A stretch of 42,646 nucleotides of DNA from Acidimicrobiaceae bacterium. Lineage in GTDB: Bacteria > Actinomycetota > Acidimicrobiia > Acidimicrobiales > Aldehydirespiratoraceae. Of this stretch, positions 16,150-23,305 are shown in pieces (within the stretch, counting starts at the first letter, position 1; every line of letters begins with the position of its first letter). The translations under genes and the position numbers were made by a program. Location of the stretch: NCBI GenBank assembly GCA_009843915.1, contig VYCM01000041.1, forward strand, positions 1-42,646, in the 5' to 3' direction. The notes beneath the pieces were generated by a model. It was given only the letters and a program-made list of their open reading frames with translations, had not been told where the DNA came from and made no database searches.

Positions 16150-17253
16150 ATGAACATTCCCGGTGCCTCTCAAGAGTCCGACGCGAGGTGGATTCCGACG
16201 CTGCGAGTGATCGGCGCGGCCCTGATCGCGCTGGTGTTGACATGGACCGTGACGCCCGCCGCCGGCGCGCCCGCTGCGCCCGCCGGCCGCCCCGATCCCG
16301 GGGGCGAGCTCGCGTTGCCGGACCTTCGTAGCGGCCTGGAGTTTCGCTACGCGCCGATCACCCGATGCAGCCGGCTGTTCGACGAGACGTTCATCGATCA
16401 ACTCAGGGTCGCCCACCCCGGCGCACGGTTCACGGCAGCCGTCCATGACCACCGCACGGGCTGCCGGTACGAACTCAACGGCGGCCTGGAGATCACCACC
16501 GCGAGCGTCATCAAGGCCCAGGTCCTGGCGGGCGTGCTGCTGGCCGCCCAGGAAGCGGGCCGGCGGCTCAGCGAGTCCGAGGCGGCCGACGTCGAGTTGA
16601 TGATCCACTACAGCCACAACCGCCCGCCCACCTCCAGGCTGTACTTGCAGATCGGCAGCGCGGCCGGCATGGAGGCGCTGGACGAGCGCTTCGGGATCGC
16701 CGGCACGAGCCACACCGCGTGGTACGGCCGGACGCTGTCCACCGCGGAGGACCGGACGCGGCTCGTGGAGCAGCTTCTCATCGGCGGAGGGCCCCTGAGC
16801 CCTGAGTCGGTGGAGGCGGCATGGGAGTGGATGTCCAGCGTGAGCGCGGCGCAGAGCTGGGGGATCACCGCCGGCCTCCCGGCCGGATACGAGGCTGCGC
16901 TGAAGAACGGCTTCTTCCCGATGTCCGGCGCCGGGTGGCGGCTGGGCACCACCGGAGTGGTGCGCGACCCGACCGGCGGCACATACGCCATGACGGTGAT
17001 GACGGACAACAACCCGAGCGAGTCGGCCGGCATCGGGCTGGTGGAGAGGATCGCCCGCCACGTCAACTCCGCGCTCACCACCGGCGCGCCTGCCGAGCGC
17101 GCGGTGGACCTGGTGGAGTGCGTCGAGCCGTCCAGAGGATCGTCGTGGTCCTCGGCTGCTGAGATGCTCGGTGGAGTCGACGCCGCAGAGCTGAGGCGTG
17201 TCAACGGCGGCGAGCCCAGACCGCTGACCGGTCAGCGGGTCTGCTGGATATAG
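16150..17253 (+). CDS. Secreted or membrane-anchored serine hydrolase (class A beta-lactamase-like)
   Basis: 367 residues. A hydrophobic segment at about 17-39 ending in TPAAGAPA is a signal peptide or anchor. The catalytic domain keeps the SxxK tetrad as SVIK (S119, K122), an SDN-equivalent YSHN (S155-H-N157) and a KTG-equivalent KNG (K252-N-G254). The aspartate-to-histidine change in SDN and the asparagine in KTG make true beta-lactamase activity doubtful; a cell-wall peptidase-like or other acyl-serine hydrolase is also possible. Cysteines at TRCSRL and TGCRY could form a disulfide outside the cell. The gene is divergent from the glycerophosphodiesterase and 56 bp before an acyl-CoA synthetase. 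Confidence 0.85.
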   Translation: MNIPGASQESDARWIPTLRVIGAALIALVLTWTVTPAAGAPAAPAGRPDPGGELALPDLRSGLEFRYAPITRCSRLFDETFIDQLRVAHPGARFTAAVHDHRTGCRYELNGGLEITTASVIKAQVLAGVLLAAQEAGRRLSESEAADVELMIHYSHNRPPTSRLYLQIGSAAGMEALDERFGIAGTSHTAWYGRTLSTAEDRTRLVEQLLIGGGPLSPESVEAAWEWMSSVSAAQSWGITAGLPAGYEAALKNGFFPMSGAGWRLGTTGVVRDPTGGTYAMTVMTDNNPSESAGIGLVERIARHVNSALTTGAPAERAVDLVECVEPSRGSSWSSAAEMLGGVDAAELRRVNGGEPRPLTGQRVCWI

Positions 17254-17296
17254 CCCCGACGGCGTAACTTGTGAACGCGGAAGCGAGGGCAAACGC

Positions 17297-17303
17297 GAGG
17301 AGG
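17297..17303 (+). promoter_or_regulatory. Ribosome binding site fixing the acyl-CoA synthetase start
   Basis: GAGGAGG, 6 nt before the ATG at 17310. It rules out the in-frame GTG at 17271, which has no comparable site. Confidence 0.85.
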
Positions 17304-17309
17304 CCCGCA

Positions 17310-18947
17310 ATGACATTGTCAGCCGCCGAAGGGCCGACCTCGGTGCCGTTGCTGGAGGAGACGATCCCGCAGAATCTGGCCCTAACGGTCGCCGAGCACG
17401 GCGGGCGCGATGCGTTGGTGTCGGTAGAGCAGGGTCTGCGCTACAGCTATACCGAGTTCGCCGGCGAGGTCGACCGGGTGGCCCGGGGGCTCATGGGGAT
17501 CGGCGTGGCCAAGGGCGACCGGGTCGGGATCTGGAGCCCGAACTACGCCGAGTGGGTGCTGGTGCAGTACGCCACGGCTCGCATCGGCGCGATCTTGGTG
17601 ACCATCAACCCGGCTTACCGGTCCTCGGAACTCGAGTATGTGCTGAACCAGTCCCAGGTCTCGGTGCTGGTGGCGGTGGAGTCGTTCCTGACCAGCGACT
17701 ATCGCTCGATGATCACCCAGGTGTGGGACCGGGTGCGGGCCGAGCGGGTCATATACCTGCACACTTCGGATTGGGACGCGCTGCTGGAGGCGGCCGAGAC
17801 GGTGTCGGCGGACCGGCTCGAAGAGCGCAGCGCACAACTCGAGCCCGACGACGCCATCAACATCCAGTACACCAGCGGCACCACCGGCTTCCCCAAGGGC
17901 GCCACGCTCAGCCATCGCAACATCCTGAACAACGGGCTGTTCATCGGCGAGGCCTGCAAGTACACAGCCACCGACCGGGTGTGCATCCCGGTGCCGTTCT
18001 ATCACTGCTTCGGGATGGTGCTGGGCAACCTGGCCTGCACCACCCACGGCTCCGCCATGGTGATCCCCGCCGCCGGATTCAACCCCACCGCAACCCTTAA
18101 GGCCGTCGCCGCCGAGCGCTGCACGAGCCTGTACGGGGTGCCGACGATGTTCATCGCCGAGCTCGGCGAGCCCGATCTGGCCGGCTACGACCTGTCGTCG
18201 CTGCGAACCGGGATCATGGCCGGCTCGCCGTGCCCCATCGAGGTCATGCGCCAGGTGGTGGACCAGATGAACATGAGCGAGGTCACCATCGCCTACGGCA
18301 TGACCGAGACCTCGCCGGTGTCCACCCAGACATCGGCCGACGACCCCCTCGAGAAGCGGGTGACCACAGTGGGGCGGGTCCATCCCCACGTCGAGATCCG
18401 CATCGTCGACCCCGCCACCGGTGAGGTTGTTCCTCGCGGCACCAGCGGCGAGTTCCAGACCCGGGGCTACTCGGTGATGCTGGGCTACTGGAACGAGCCC
18501 GAGCGCACCGCGGAGGCCATCGACACCGACGGATGGATGCACACCGGCGACCTCGCGGTTATGGACGACGACGGCTACGTAAACATCGTCGGGCGCATCA
18601 AGGACATGATCATCCGCGGCGGCGAGAACGTGTACCCCCGCGAGGTTGAGGAATTCCTCTACACCCACCCCGACATCGTCGACGTGCAGGTAATCGGCGT
18701 GCCCGACACCCGCTACGGCGAAGAGATCATGGCCTGGGTCCAGCTGCGCGACGGCGCCGACACCACCACCGACGACATCAAGGACTTCTGCCGCGGCACC
18801 ATCGCCCACTACAAGGTGCCCCGCTACATCAAGCTCACCGACACCTTCCCCATGACCATCACCGGCAAGATCCAGAAGTTCAAGATGCGCGAGCAATCCA
18901 TCGAAGAGCTCCGCCTCGACGAAGCCGCCCAAGTCCAGAGCGCCTAG
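17310..18947 (+). CDS. AMP-dependent acyl-CoA synthetase (fatty acid-CoA ligase)
   Basis: 545 residues of the ANL adenylate-forming superfamily. Core motifs in order: P-loop [18 protein letters not shown] near residues 190-207, YGMTETSP near 330, [15 protein letters not shown], the hinge [23 protein letters not shown] and [12 protein letters not shown], and the C-terminal lysine in [12 protein letters not shown]. It activates a carboxylic acid to acyl-AMP and then acyl-CoA in the cytoplasm. The overall pattern fits medium- or long-chain acyl-CoA synthetases used in beta-oxidation. It is a single gene that ends in a hairpin shared with the convergent histidine kinase. The chain-length preference cannot be inferred. 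Confidence 0.95.
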   Translation: MTLSAAEGPTSVPLLEETIPQNLALTVAEHGGRDALVSVEQGLRYSYTEFAGEVDRVARGLMGIGVAKGDRVGIWSPNYAEWVLVQYATARIGAILVTINPAYRSSELEYVLNQSQVSVLVAVESFLTSDYRSMITQVWDRVRAERVIYLHTSDWDALLEAAETVSADRLEERSAQLEPDDAINIQYTSGTTGFPKGATLSHRNILNNGLFIGEACKYTATDRVCIPVPFYHCFGMVLGNLACTTHGSAMVIPAAGFNPTATLKAVAAERCTSLYGVPTMFIAELGEPDLAGYDLSSLRTGIMAGSPCPIEVMRQVVDQMNMSEVTIAYGMTETSPVSTQTSADDPLEKRVTTVGRVHPHVEIRIVDPATGEVVPRGTSGEFQTRGYSVMLGYWNEPERTAEAIDTDGWMHTGDLAVMDDDGYVNIVGRIKDMIIRGGENVYPREVEEFLYTHPDIVDVQVIGVPDTRYGEEIMAWVQLRDGADTTTDDIKDFCRGTIAHYKVPRYIKLTDTFPMTITGKIQKFKMREQSIEELRLDEAAQVQSA

Positions 18948-18963
18948 CGCCGGGCGGCGCTAG
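18944..18963. terminator. Bidirectional terminator hairpin containing both stop codons
   Basis: CTAGCGCC and GGCGCTAG form a perfect 8-bp stem with the loop GGGC. The TAG stop of the plus-strand gene and the TAG stop of the minus-strand gene lie in opposite arms. There is no T-tract, so the terminator role is inferred from position and symmetry. Confidence 0.65.
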
Positions 18964-20558
18964 CCGACCGGCGATGGGACCGATCGGCGGGGGACGGTCA
19001 CCTCGATCACGGTGCCGCGGGGTGGGTCCGCCGAGACGGCCTTGATGGTGATCGAGCCGCCGAGGTCGTGAACCACGAAGGTGCGCACGATGGTGAGGCC
19101 GAGTCCGGCGTCGCGGTCCAGTGAGAAGCCCTCGGGCACGCCGGGTCCGTCATCGGCGATACGCATGGTCAACGTGCTGGCGGTGCGGGCCAGGCGCACC
19201 TCGACAAGCTCGCCCGCGCCGGCCGGGGGTGCGGCGTGCTGGAAGGCGTTCTGCACCAGCTCCACCAGCACCACCGCCAGCGGCATCGCCGTCTCGCCGT
19301 CGATCTCGCCCACAGCCCCCTCCACCTGGATCTTGGGAGGCCGCTCCACCGGCGCGAGACCGTCCTCCACCAGGCGCACAAGCGGGCCCACGACCTCGTC
19401 GAAATCGAGCTCGGAGGTGGTGTCGAGCGCCAGATGCTCATGCACCATGGCGATCGACGAGACCCGCCGCACCGAGGACTCGACGGCTGCCTTCGCCTCC
19501 GCACTGCCGAGGCGGCGAGCCTGGAGCTGCAGCAGCGAACTCACCGTCTGCAGGTTGTTCTTGACGCGGTGGTGGATCTCGCGGATCGTCGCATCCTTCG
19601 ACAGGAGCAGGCGGTCGTGGTGGCGCAACTCCGACACGTCTCGGAGCATCGCCACCGCCCCGGTGATCCGGTCCTCGGCCACCATTGGGTAGGCCCGCAG
19701 CACAACCACGATCATCGATCCGGCGGTGAACTCGGCCACCGTGGAACGCCTGCGCCAGAAAGAGCGGCGAATCACCGTGTCGTCCAGTCCCAGGTCGCTG
19801 AGCCGGCTGCCCGGCACCGGGCGTGTCACGCCCAGGCGGTGCAGGGCGCTGCGGGCGTTTGGCGAGGCGTAGCTGATCCGGCCCTCCCGGTCCAGCACCA
19901 GCACTCCATCGCCGACGCGGGGCTCCCGGAACTCGCCGACCCGCTCCATGCGCTCGTAGGGGAAGGCGCCCTCGGCGATCATCCGTGCGAAACGGCTGTA
20001 CAGACCGCGGTAGACGGTCTCCAGCGGATTCTCGTGGCGGATGGGGGCCGGCGCCGCCTCGCGCGAGAGCACCGCCACCGGCGCGTCGTCGCAACGGACG
20101 GGCACATAGTCCACGACACGGCGGCGTTCGCGCCGCGGCAGGCTGTCGACCTCCTCCACGACCGTGTCATCGCCCACGACAGGCAGTGAACCGGCCTCCG
20201 CCACCTCTGCCTCGCCCGCCTCGCCGGTATCCACCGCGGCCTGCAGCCAGGCCAGGGCCGGCCCTTGAACGATGGTGCCCACCGGGTCGACCACATGAAC
20301 GGTGGGCCCGGTGTTGGCCCGGGCGTGGGCCAACACCACGAAGTCACCGTCGGCGCTGACGGCCTCGCTGGCCGCCAGATCTGAGGCGCCCGCCATCGCC
20401 GCCGGATCGAATCCGGCGACGCAGGGGGCGTACAGCAGCAGATCCCCGAAGGAGAGGTCGGCCAGCGGCGCCCACGAGCCCACCAGCCGGTGCAGGTGAT
20501 CGATGGAGCGCTCGTCGAGCGCGGTGCCGGCCCGGGCCAACTCCGCGAGACCGACCAC
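18960..20558 (-). CDS. PdtaS-like sensor histidine kinase
   Basis: 532 residues. Its order and motifs match Mycobacterium tuberculosis PdtaS. It has an N-terminal GAF-like domain (SIDHLHRLVGSW, LADLSFGDLLLY, RANTGPTVHVVDPVGT), then a PAS domain starting near GDGVLVLDREGRISYASPNA. A HisKA_2 dimerisation domain follows with EIHHRVKNNLQTVSSLLQLQ (phospho-acceptor H329 or H330), and a HATPase domain closes the protein with ELVQNAFQHA, DDGPGVP and GLGLTIVRTF. No membrane segment is visible, so it is soluble, as PdtaS is. PdtaS phosphorylates the ANTAR-domain RNA-binding regulator PdtaR; no such partner lies in this window. The start is GTG with GGAG 10 nt upstream. It is third in the Mrp-DUF3107-kinase group. 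Confidence 0.92.
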   Translation of the reverse strand: MVGLAELARAGTALDERSIDHLHRLVGSWAPLADLSFGDLLLYAPCVAGFDPAAMAGASDLAASEAVSADGDFVVLAHARANTGPTVHVVDPVGTIVQGPALAWLQAAVDTGEAGEAEVAEAGSLPVVGDDTVVEEVDSLPRRERRRVVDYVPVRCDDAPVAVLSREAAPAPIRHENPLETVYRGLYSRFARMIAEGAFPYERMERVGEFREPRVGDGVLVLDREGRISYASPNARSALHRLGVTRPVPGSRLSDLGLDDTVIRRSFWRRRSTVAEFTAGSMIVVVLRAYPMVAEDRITGAVAMLRDVSELRHHDRLLLSKDATIREIHHRVKNNLQTVSSLLQLQARRLGSAEAKAAVESSVRRVSSIAMVHEHLALDTTSELDFDEVVGPLVRLVEDGLAPVERPPKIQVEGAVGEIDGETAMPLAVVLVELVQNAFQHAAPPAGAGELVEVRLARTASTLTMRIADDGPGVPEGFSLDRDAGLGLTIVRTFVVHDLGGSITIKAVSADPPRGTVIEVTVPRRSVPSPVG

Positions 20559-20582
20559 CGCTGCGGTTCTCCGCTCGGCCTC

Positions 20583-20810
20583 TCAGCCGAAGCCGATGGG
20601 GTGGGAGCCGGGCGGGCCCATCTCCACATGGGTGACGCGCGATGCGGTCACCGCAATCTCCCGGCCCTTGTCATCGGTCAGCCACAGCACCGGGACCTTG
20701 CCGTTCAGGGCAGCCTCGACGGACGCCTTGATGTTCTCGCGGTCGGCGTCGTCGGGGAGGTTGACGGTGATGGGTTGGGGGTTGTCGGCGATGCCGATGC
20801 GAAGCTCCAC
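20583..20810 (-). CDS. DUF3107 family protein
   Basis: 75 residues, starting VELRIGIADNPQPITVNLP. This small actinobacterial family has no assigned function. The beta-alpha-beta pattern and the ending SHPIGFG fit it. The start is set by AGGAG 6 nt before the GTG at 20810; the longer open frame overlaps the Mrp gene and is not used. It lies 11 bp after the Mrp gene and 24 bp before the histidine kinase, so the three are probably one transcript. Function unknown. Confidence 0.85.
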   Translation of the reverse strand: MELRIGIADNPQPITVNLPDDADRENIKASVEAALNGKVPVLWLTDDKGREIAVTASRVTHVEMGPPGSHPIGFG

Positions 20811-20816
20811 TCTGTT

Positions 20817-20821
20817 CTCCT
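20817..20821 (-). promoter_or_regulatory. Ribosome binding site fixing the DUF3107 start
   Basis: AGGAG on the minus strand, 6 nt before the GTG at 20810. It supports a 75-residue protein over a longer N-terminal extension. Confidence 0.8.
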
Positions 20822-21961
20822 TCAGACGATCTTCAACTCGGGATGGGTTCGTTTGGTGGGGCCGTGGGCTTCGATCCACGACGCCATCGCGACGAATACC
20901 GACGACGCTTCAGAACCGGGATCCACCGCCATTATGGGACGACCGTGATCGCTGCCCTCTCGCAGCGGGATGGTCATGGGTACCTGGCCGATGAGCTCCA
21001 CGTCGAGTATGCGGGCCAGTTCCGCTCCACCGCCCGAGCCGAAGAGCTGGTAGCGCTTGCCGTCGTCGCCGGTGAACCACGACATGTTCTCGATCACGCC
21101 TCGCACGGCGATGTTCACCTTGGAGAACATGAACGCCGAGCGCTGGGCCACCTTCTGGGCCGCGGGGTTGGGCGTGGTCACCACGTAGGCCTCGGCCCGG
21201 GGCAGGAACTGCGCCAGCGACAGAGAGATGTCGCCGGTGCCGGGCGGGAGGTCGACCAGCAGGAAGTCGGGATCGTCCCAGAACACGTCGGTGAGGAACT
21301 GCTCGAGAGCCTTGTGCAGCATCGGCCCCCGCCAGATCACCGGCTGGTCCTCCTGGGCGAAGAAGCCCATCGAGATGCAGCGCACGCCGTGCACCTCCGG
21401 CGGAACGATCATGTCGTCGATCACCACCGGGGCCCGGTCCACTCCCAGCATCCTCGGTATCGAGAAGCCCCACACGTCGGCGTCCACGACCGCCGTCGAG
21501 CGGCCCCGGGCCGCCAGGGCGACGGCCAGGTTGGCGGTGACCGACGACTTGCCCACGCCGCCCTTGCCCGAGGCGACCAGGAGCGTGCGGGTGGCGTTGC
21601 CGGGCTCTGCGAACGGGATGGCCCGACCCTCGGCGTGGCCGTGGGCAGGGGCGGATCCGGCGGTGGCGGCCGGGTTGCCGTGCAGCTTCGTGCGCAACTC
21701 GGCCCGCTCCGCGTCGCTCATCACGGTGAAGTCCAGGGTGACCGCGGCCACGCCGTCGAGCTCGAGCAGCGCGTCGGTCACCCGGCGCTGGATCTCGCTG
21801 CGCAGCGGGCAGCCAGCCACCGTGAGCGCGATGCGCACATCGGCATGGCCCCCGTCGATGGTGGAACCCCTGTACATGCCGAGATCGACGATGCTGCGGT
21901 GCAGCTCAGGGTCCTCCACCGGTCGGAGGGCCTCGATCACCTCCGCTTCCGTGACGGCCAC
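20822..21961 (-). CDS. mrp: Mrp/NBP35-family P-loop ATPase (iron-sulfur cluster carrier)
   Basis: 379 residues. An N-terminal MIP18/DUF59 domain (about 1-85, with VAGCPLRSEIQRRV) precedes the Mrp ATPase domain with the deviant Walker A SGKGGVGKSS at residues 131-140, DADVWGFS, and DLPPGTGD. The family loads and transfers iron-sulfur clusters. The CPxC pair found in many Mrp proteins is replaced by SWFTGDDGKRYQLFG, as is usual in actinobacterial members. The GTG start lies 6 nt after TAGCCT (21968-21973), a possible -10 box, suggesting a leaderless message; no convincing -35 was found. It heads the group with DUF3107 and the histidine kinase. Confidence 0.95.
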   Translation of the reverse strand: MAVTEAEVIEALRPVEDPELHRSIVDLGMYRGSTIDGGHADVRIALTVAGCPLRSEIQRRVTDALLELDGVAAVTLDFTVMSDAERAELRTKLHGNPAATAGSAPAHGHAEGRAIPFAEPGNATRTLLVASGKGGVGKSSVTANLAVALAARGRSTAVVDADVWGFSIPRMLGVDRAPVVIDDMIVPPEVHGVRCISMGFFAQEDQPVIWRGPMLHKALEQFLTDVFWDDPDFLLVDLPPGTGDISLSLAQFLPRAEAYVVTTPNPAAQKVAQRSAFMFSKVNIAVRGVIENMSWFTGDDGKRYQLFGSGGGAELARILDVELIGQVPMTIPLREGSDHGRPIMAVDPGSEASSVFVAMASWIEAHGPTKRTHPELKIV

Positions 21962-22059
21962 GGGCTTAGGCTAACGGCGTGTCCATAACGGCCCTCAGTG
22001 CGACACCGGGCAGCGACGGGGCGGCGCGCCCTGCCGCAGATCTGTAGGGGAGCGGGTCG

Positions 22060-22533
22060 ATGCTGCACCTCGTGCGCCATGCCGACGCGGGAAGCCGGAT
22101 GGCCTGGGTTGGCAACGACTTCGAGCGGCCGTTGGACGATCACGGACGGATGCAGGCCGAGGCGATCGGCGCGGCCCTGGCCTCGCGCCCGGTGCGTCGC
22201 ATCCTGTCGAGCCCGTACGTGCGCTGCGTGGACACCGTCGTGCCGCTGGGACGCATCCTGGACCTGCCCGTCGAGACCTGCGACGAGCTCGCCGAGGGCT
22301 CCTACGTCAACAGCGCCTTCGAGTTGCTGGGCTCGCTGGCCAGCGCCGAGGGCGACGCGGTGCTGTGCAGCCACGGCGATGTGATCCCCGGCCTGCTCTG
22401 GGTGCTGGACCGGTACGGGCTCGACATCGGCGAGTTGGGACGGTGCAAGAAGGGGTCAATCTGGGAGTTGGAGGTGCGCGACGGCCGAATCGTCGGCGCC
22501 GCCTACCGGCACCCCCGCACGTTCGGCGCCTGA
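22060..22533 (+). CDS. SixA-like histidine phosphatase
   Basis: 157 residues of the histidine phosphatase superfamily. The phosphate-binding LVRHADAG is at residues 4-11 (nucleophile H7), SSPYVRCVDTV provides the second arginine region, and the second catalytic histidine lies in CSHGD near residue 107. The short length fits SixA-type phosphohistidine phosphatases rather than phosphoglycerate mutases. A GGGGAG element 7 nt upstream supports the ATG. It is divergent from mrp and convergent with the disrupted small gene, with 9 bp between stops. The substrate is unknown; a phosphohistidine protein or small phosphoester is possible. Confidence 0.88.
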   Translation: MLHLVRHADAGSRMAWVGNDFERPLDDHGRMQAEAIGAALASRPVRRILSSPYVRCVDTVVPLGRILDLPVETCDELAEGSYVNSAFELLGSLASAEGDAVLCSHGDVIPGLLWVLDRYGLDIGELGRCKKGSIWELEVRDGRIVGAAYRHPRTFGA

Positions 22534-22663
22534 ACTGGCTGCTCAGGCCGTGTACTGCGGCTGGCGTGCGAACACCTCTTCCAGCAGCGGCACGAAGTCC
22601 TCCATGGGCAGGTCGTCGTAGTTGGGGTCGCGGGCACGGCCCTCGAAGATCCTGGACAGCTGT

Positions 22664-22678
22664 TCGTAGTCCTCGCGG
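22664..22678. repeat. Left 15-bp direct repeat flanking the insertion
   Basis: TCGTAGTCCTCGCGG, identical to 23180-23194. It is the duplicated part of the host gene (its DYE codons) and marks the left border of the inserted cluster. Confidence 0.9.
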
Positions 22679-22794
22679 ATAGGCGGGCGACCCGGCCCAT
22701 ACGGGGCGGGGCCGTGGCCCGAGCGGCCCGTGAGCGAAGCGAACAGGAGCGGAAATTACCACCCCGCGCCGCGATAGGCCGCGATCAATCCGCG
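22674..22794. repeat. MITE-like repeat, copy A
   Basis: 121 bp, bounded by CGCGGATAG and CAATCCGCG. It is closely similar to copies B and C, with scattered substitutions and one missing base near its right end. The left terminus overlaps the flanking direct repeat. There is no open frame of its own with a plausible start. Confidence 0.85.
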
Positions 22795-22811
22795 CTCGCT
22801 CTTTGAGGCCG

Positions 22812-22913
22812 CGCGGATAGGTGACCATCCACCGGTCGTCGAGGTTTCCCGAGTGAGCTTCGGGTGACCCGGACCAACGACGACCAGGTGGAGGTGTCTG
22901 TCATTAGAGGCCC
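22812..22913. other. Unique segment between repeat copies, with a start-like reading frame
   Basis: It begins with another CGCGGATAG terminus (22812-22820), followed by about 85 bp not found in the other repeat units. On the minus strand it contains ATG followed by codons for TDTSTWSSLVRVTRSSLG, which read on into the next repeat and stop. This looks like a fragment of a different locus carried between repeats. Function unknown. Confidence 0.5.
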
Positions 22914-23035
22914 CGCGGATTGACGGGCGACCCGGCCCATTCGGGGCGGGGCCGTGGCCCGAGCGGCCCGTGAGCGCAGCGAACAAGAGCGGAAATGACC
23001 ACCCTGCGACGCGATTGGCCGCCGATCAATCCGCG
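22914..23035. repeat. MITE-like repeat, copy B
   Basis: 122 bp with perfect 9-bp terminal inverted repeats, CGCGGATTG (22914-22922) and CAATCCGCG (23027-23035). It is separated from copy C by 17 bp and is nearly identical to it. Confidence 0.9.
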
Positions 23036-23052
23036 CTCGCTCTTTGAGGCCC

Positions 23053-23174
23053 CGCGGATTGGCGGGCGACCCGGCCCATACGGGTCGGGGCCGTGGCCCG
23101 AGCGGCCCGTGAGCGAAGCGAACAAGAGCGGGTATGACCACCCTGCGACGCGATTGGCCGCCGATCAATCCGCG
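23053..23174. repeat. MITE-like repeat, copy C
   Basis: 122 bp with perfect 9-bp terminal inverted repeats (23053-23061 and 23166-23174). The 139-bp period between copies B and C is 122 bp of element plus a 17-bp spacer. The spacer's first bases recur just before the right flanking direct repeat. Confidence 0.9.
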
Positions 23175-23179
23175 CTCGC

Positions 23180-23194
23180 TCGTAGTCCTCGCGG
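23180..23194. repeat. Right 15-bp direct repeat flanking the insertion
   Basis: Identical to 22664-22678 and 516 bp away. Together they fit a target duplication or the product of a repeat-mediated exchange. Confidence 0.9.
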
Positions 23195-23305
23195 GTGCCG
23201 TCGGCCATGGCCGTCCAGCCCACTGGGAAAGTGTCGGCGAGTGTGTCAGACATGCAGTTCACCCCTCCTCCCCTCGCGGCCGACACCGCGGGGTTACGCG
23301 GCAAT

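Larger units (their letters stand above)
22543..23253 (-). pseudogene. Small gene (64-residue product) split by a repeat cluster
   Basis: The minus-strand ATG at 23253 is preceded by GGAGG about 10 nt upstream and begins MSDTLADTFPVGWTAMADG, reaching TREDYE at about 23180. The frame then enters the repeat cluster and stops at 23026. The same frame resumes beyond the cluster at 22678 with EDYEQLSRIFEG and ends QPQYTA followed by TGA at 22543. Removing 516 bp (one copy of a 15-bp direct repeat plus what lies between) restores a continuous 64-residue frame; 516 is a multiple of three. I do not recognise the protein. Its GTREDYE region faintly recalls the N-termini of some HD-domain hydrolases, which is too weak to name it. 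As it stands the gene is interrupted. Confidence 0.75.

Noticed and set aside
16077-16157. Longer start for the glycerophosphodiesterase at 16157
   Set aside because: It would overlap the divergent serine-hydrolase start, and the extra residues do not resemble the family or a signal peptide.
22674-23174. Possible CRISPR-like or satellite array
   Set aside because: Units are 122 bp with a 17-bp spacer, there are only three copies, the spacers are not diverse, and there are no cas genes. Terminal inverted repeats fit MITE-like elements better.
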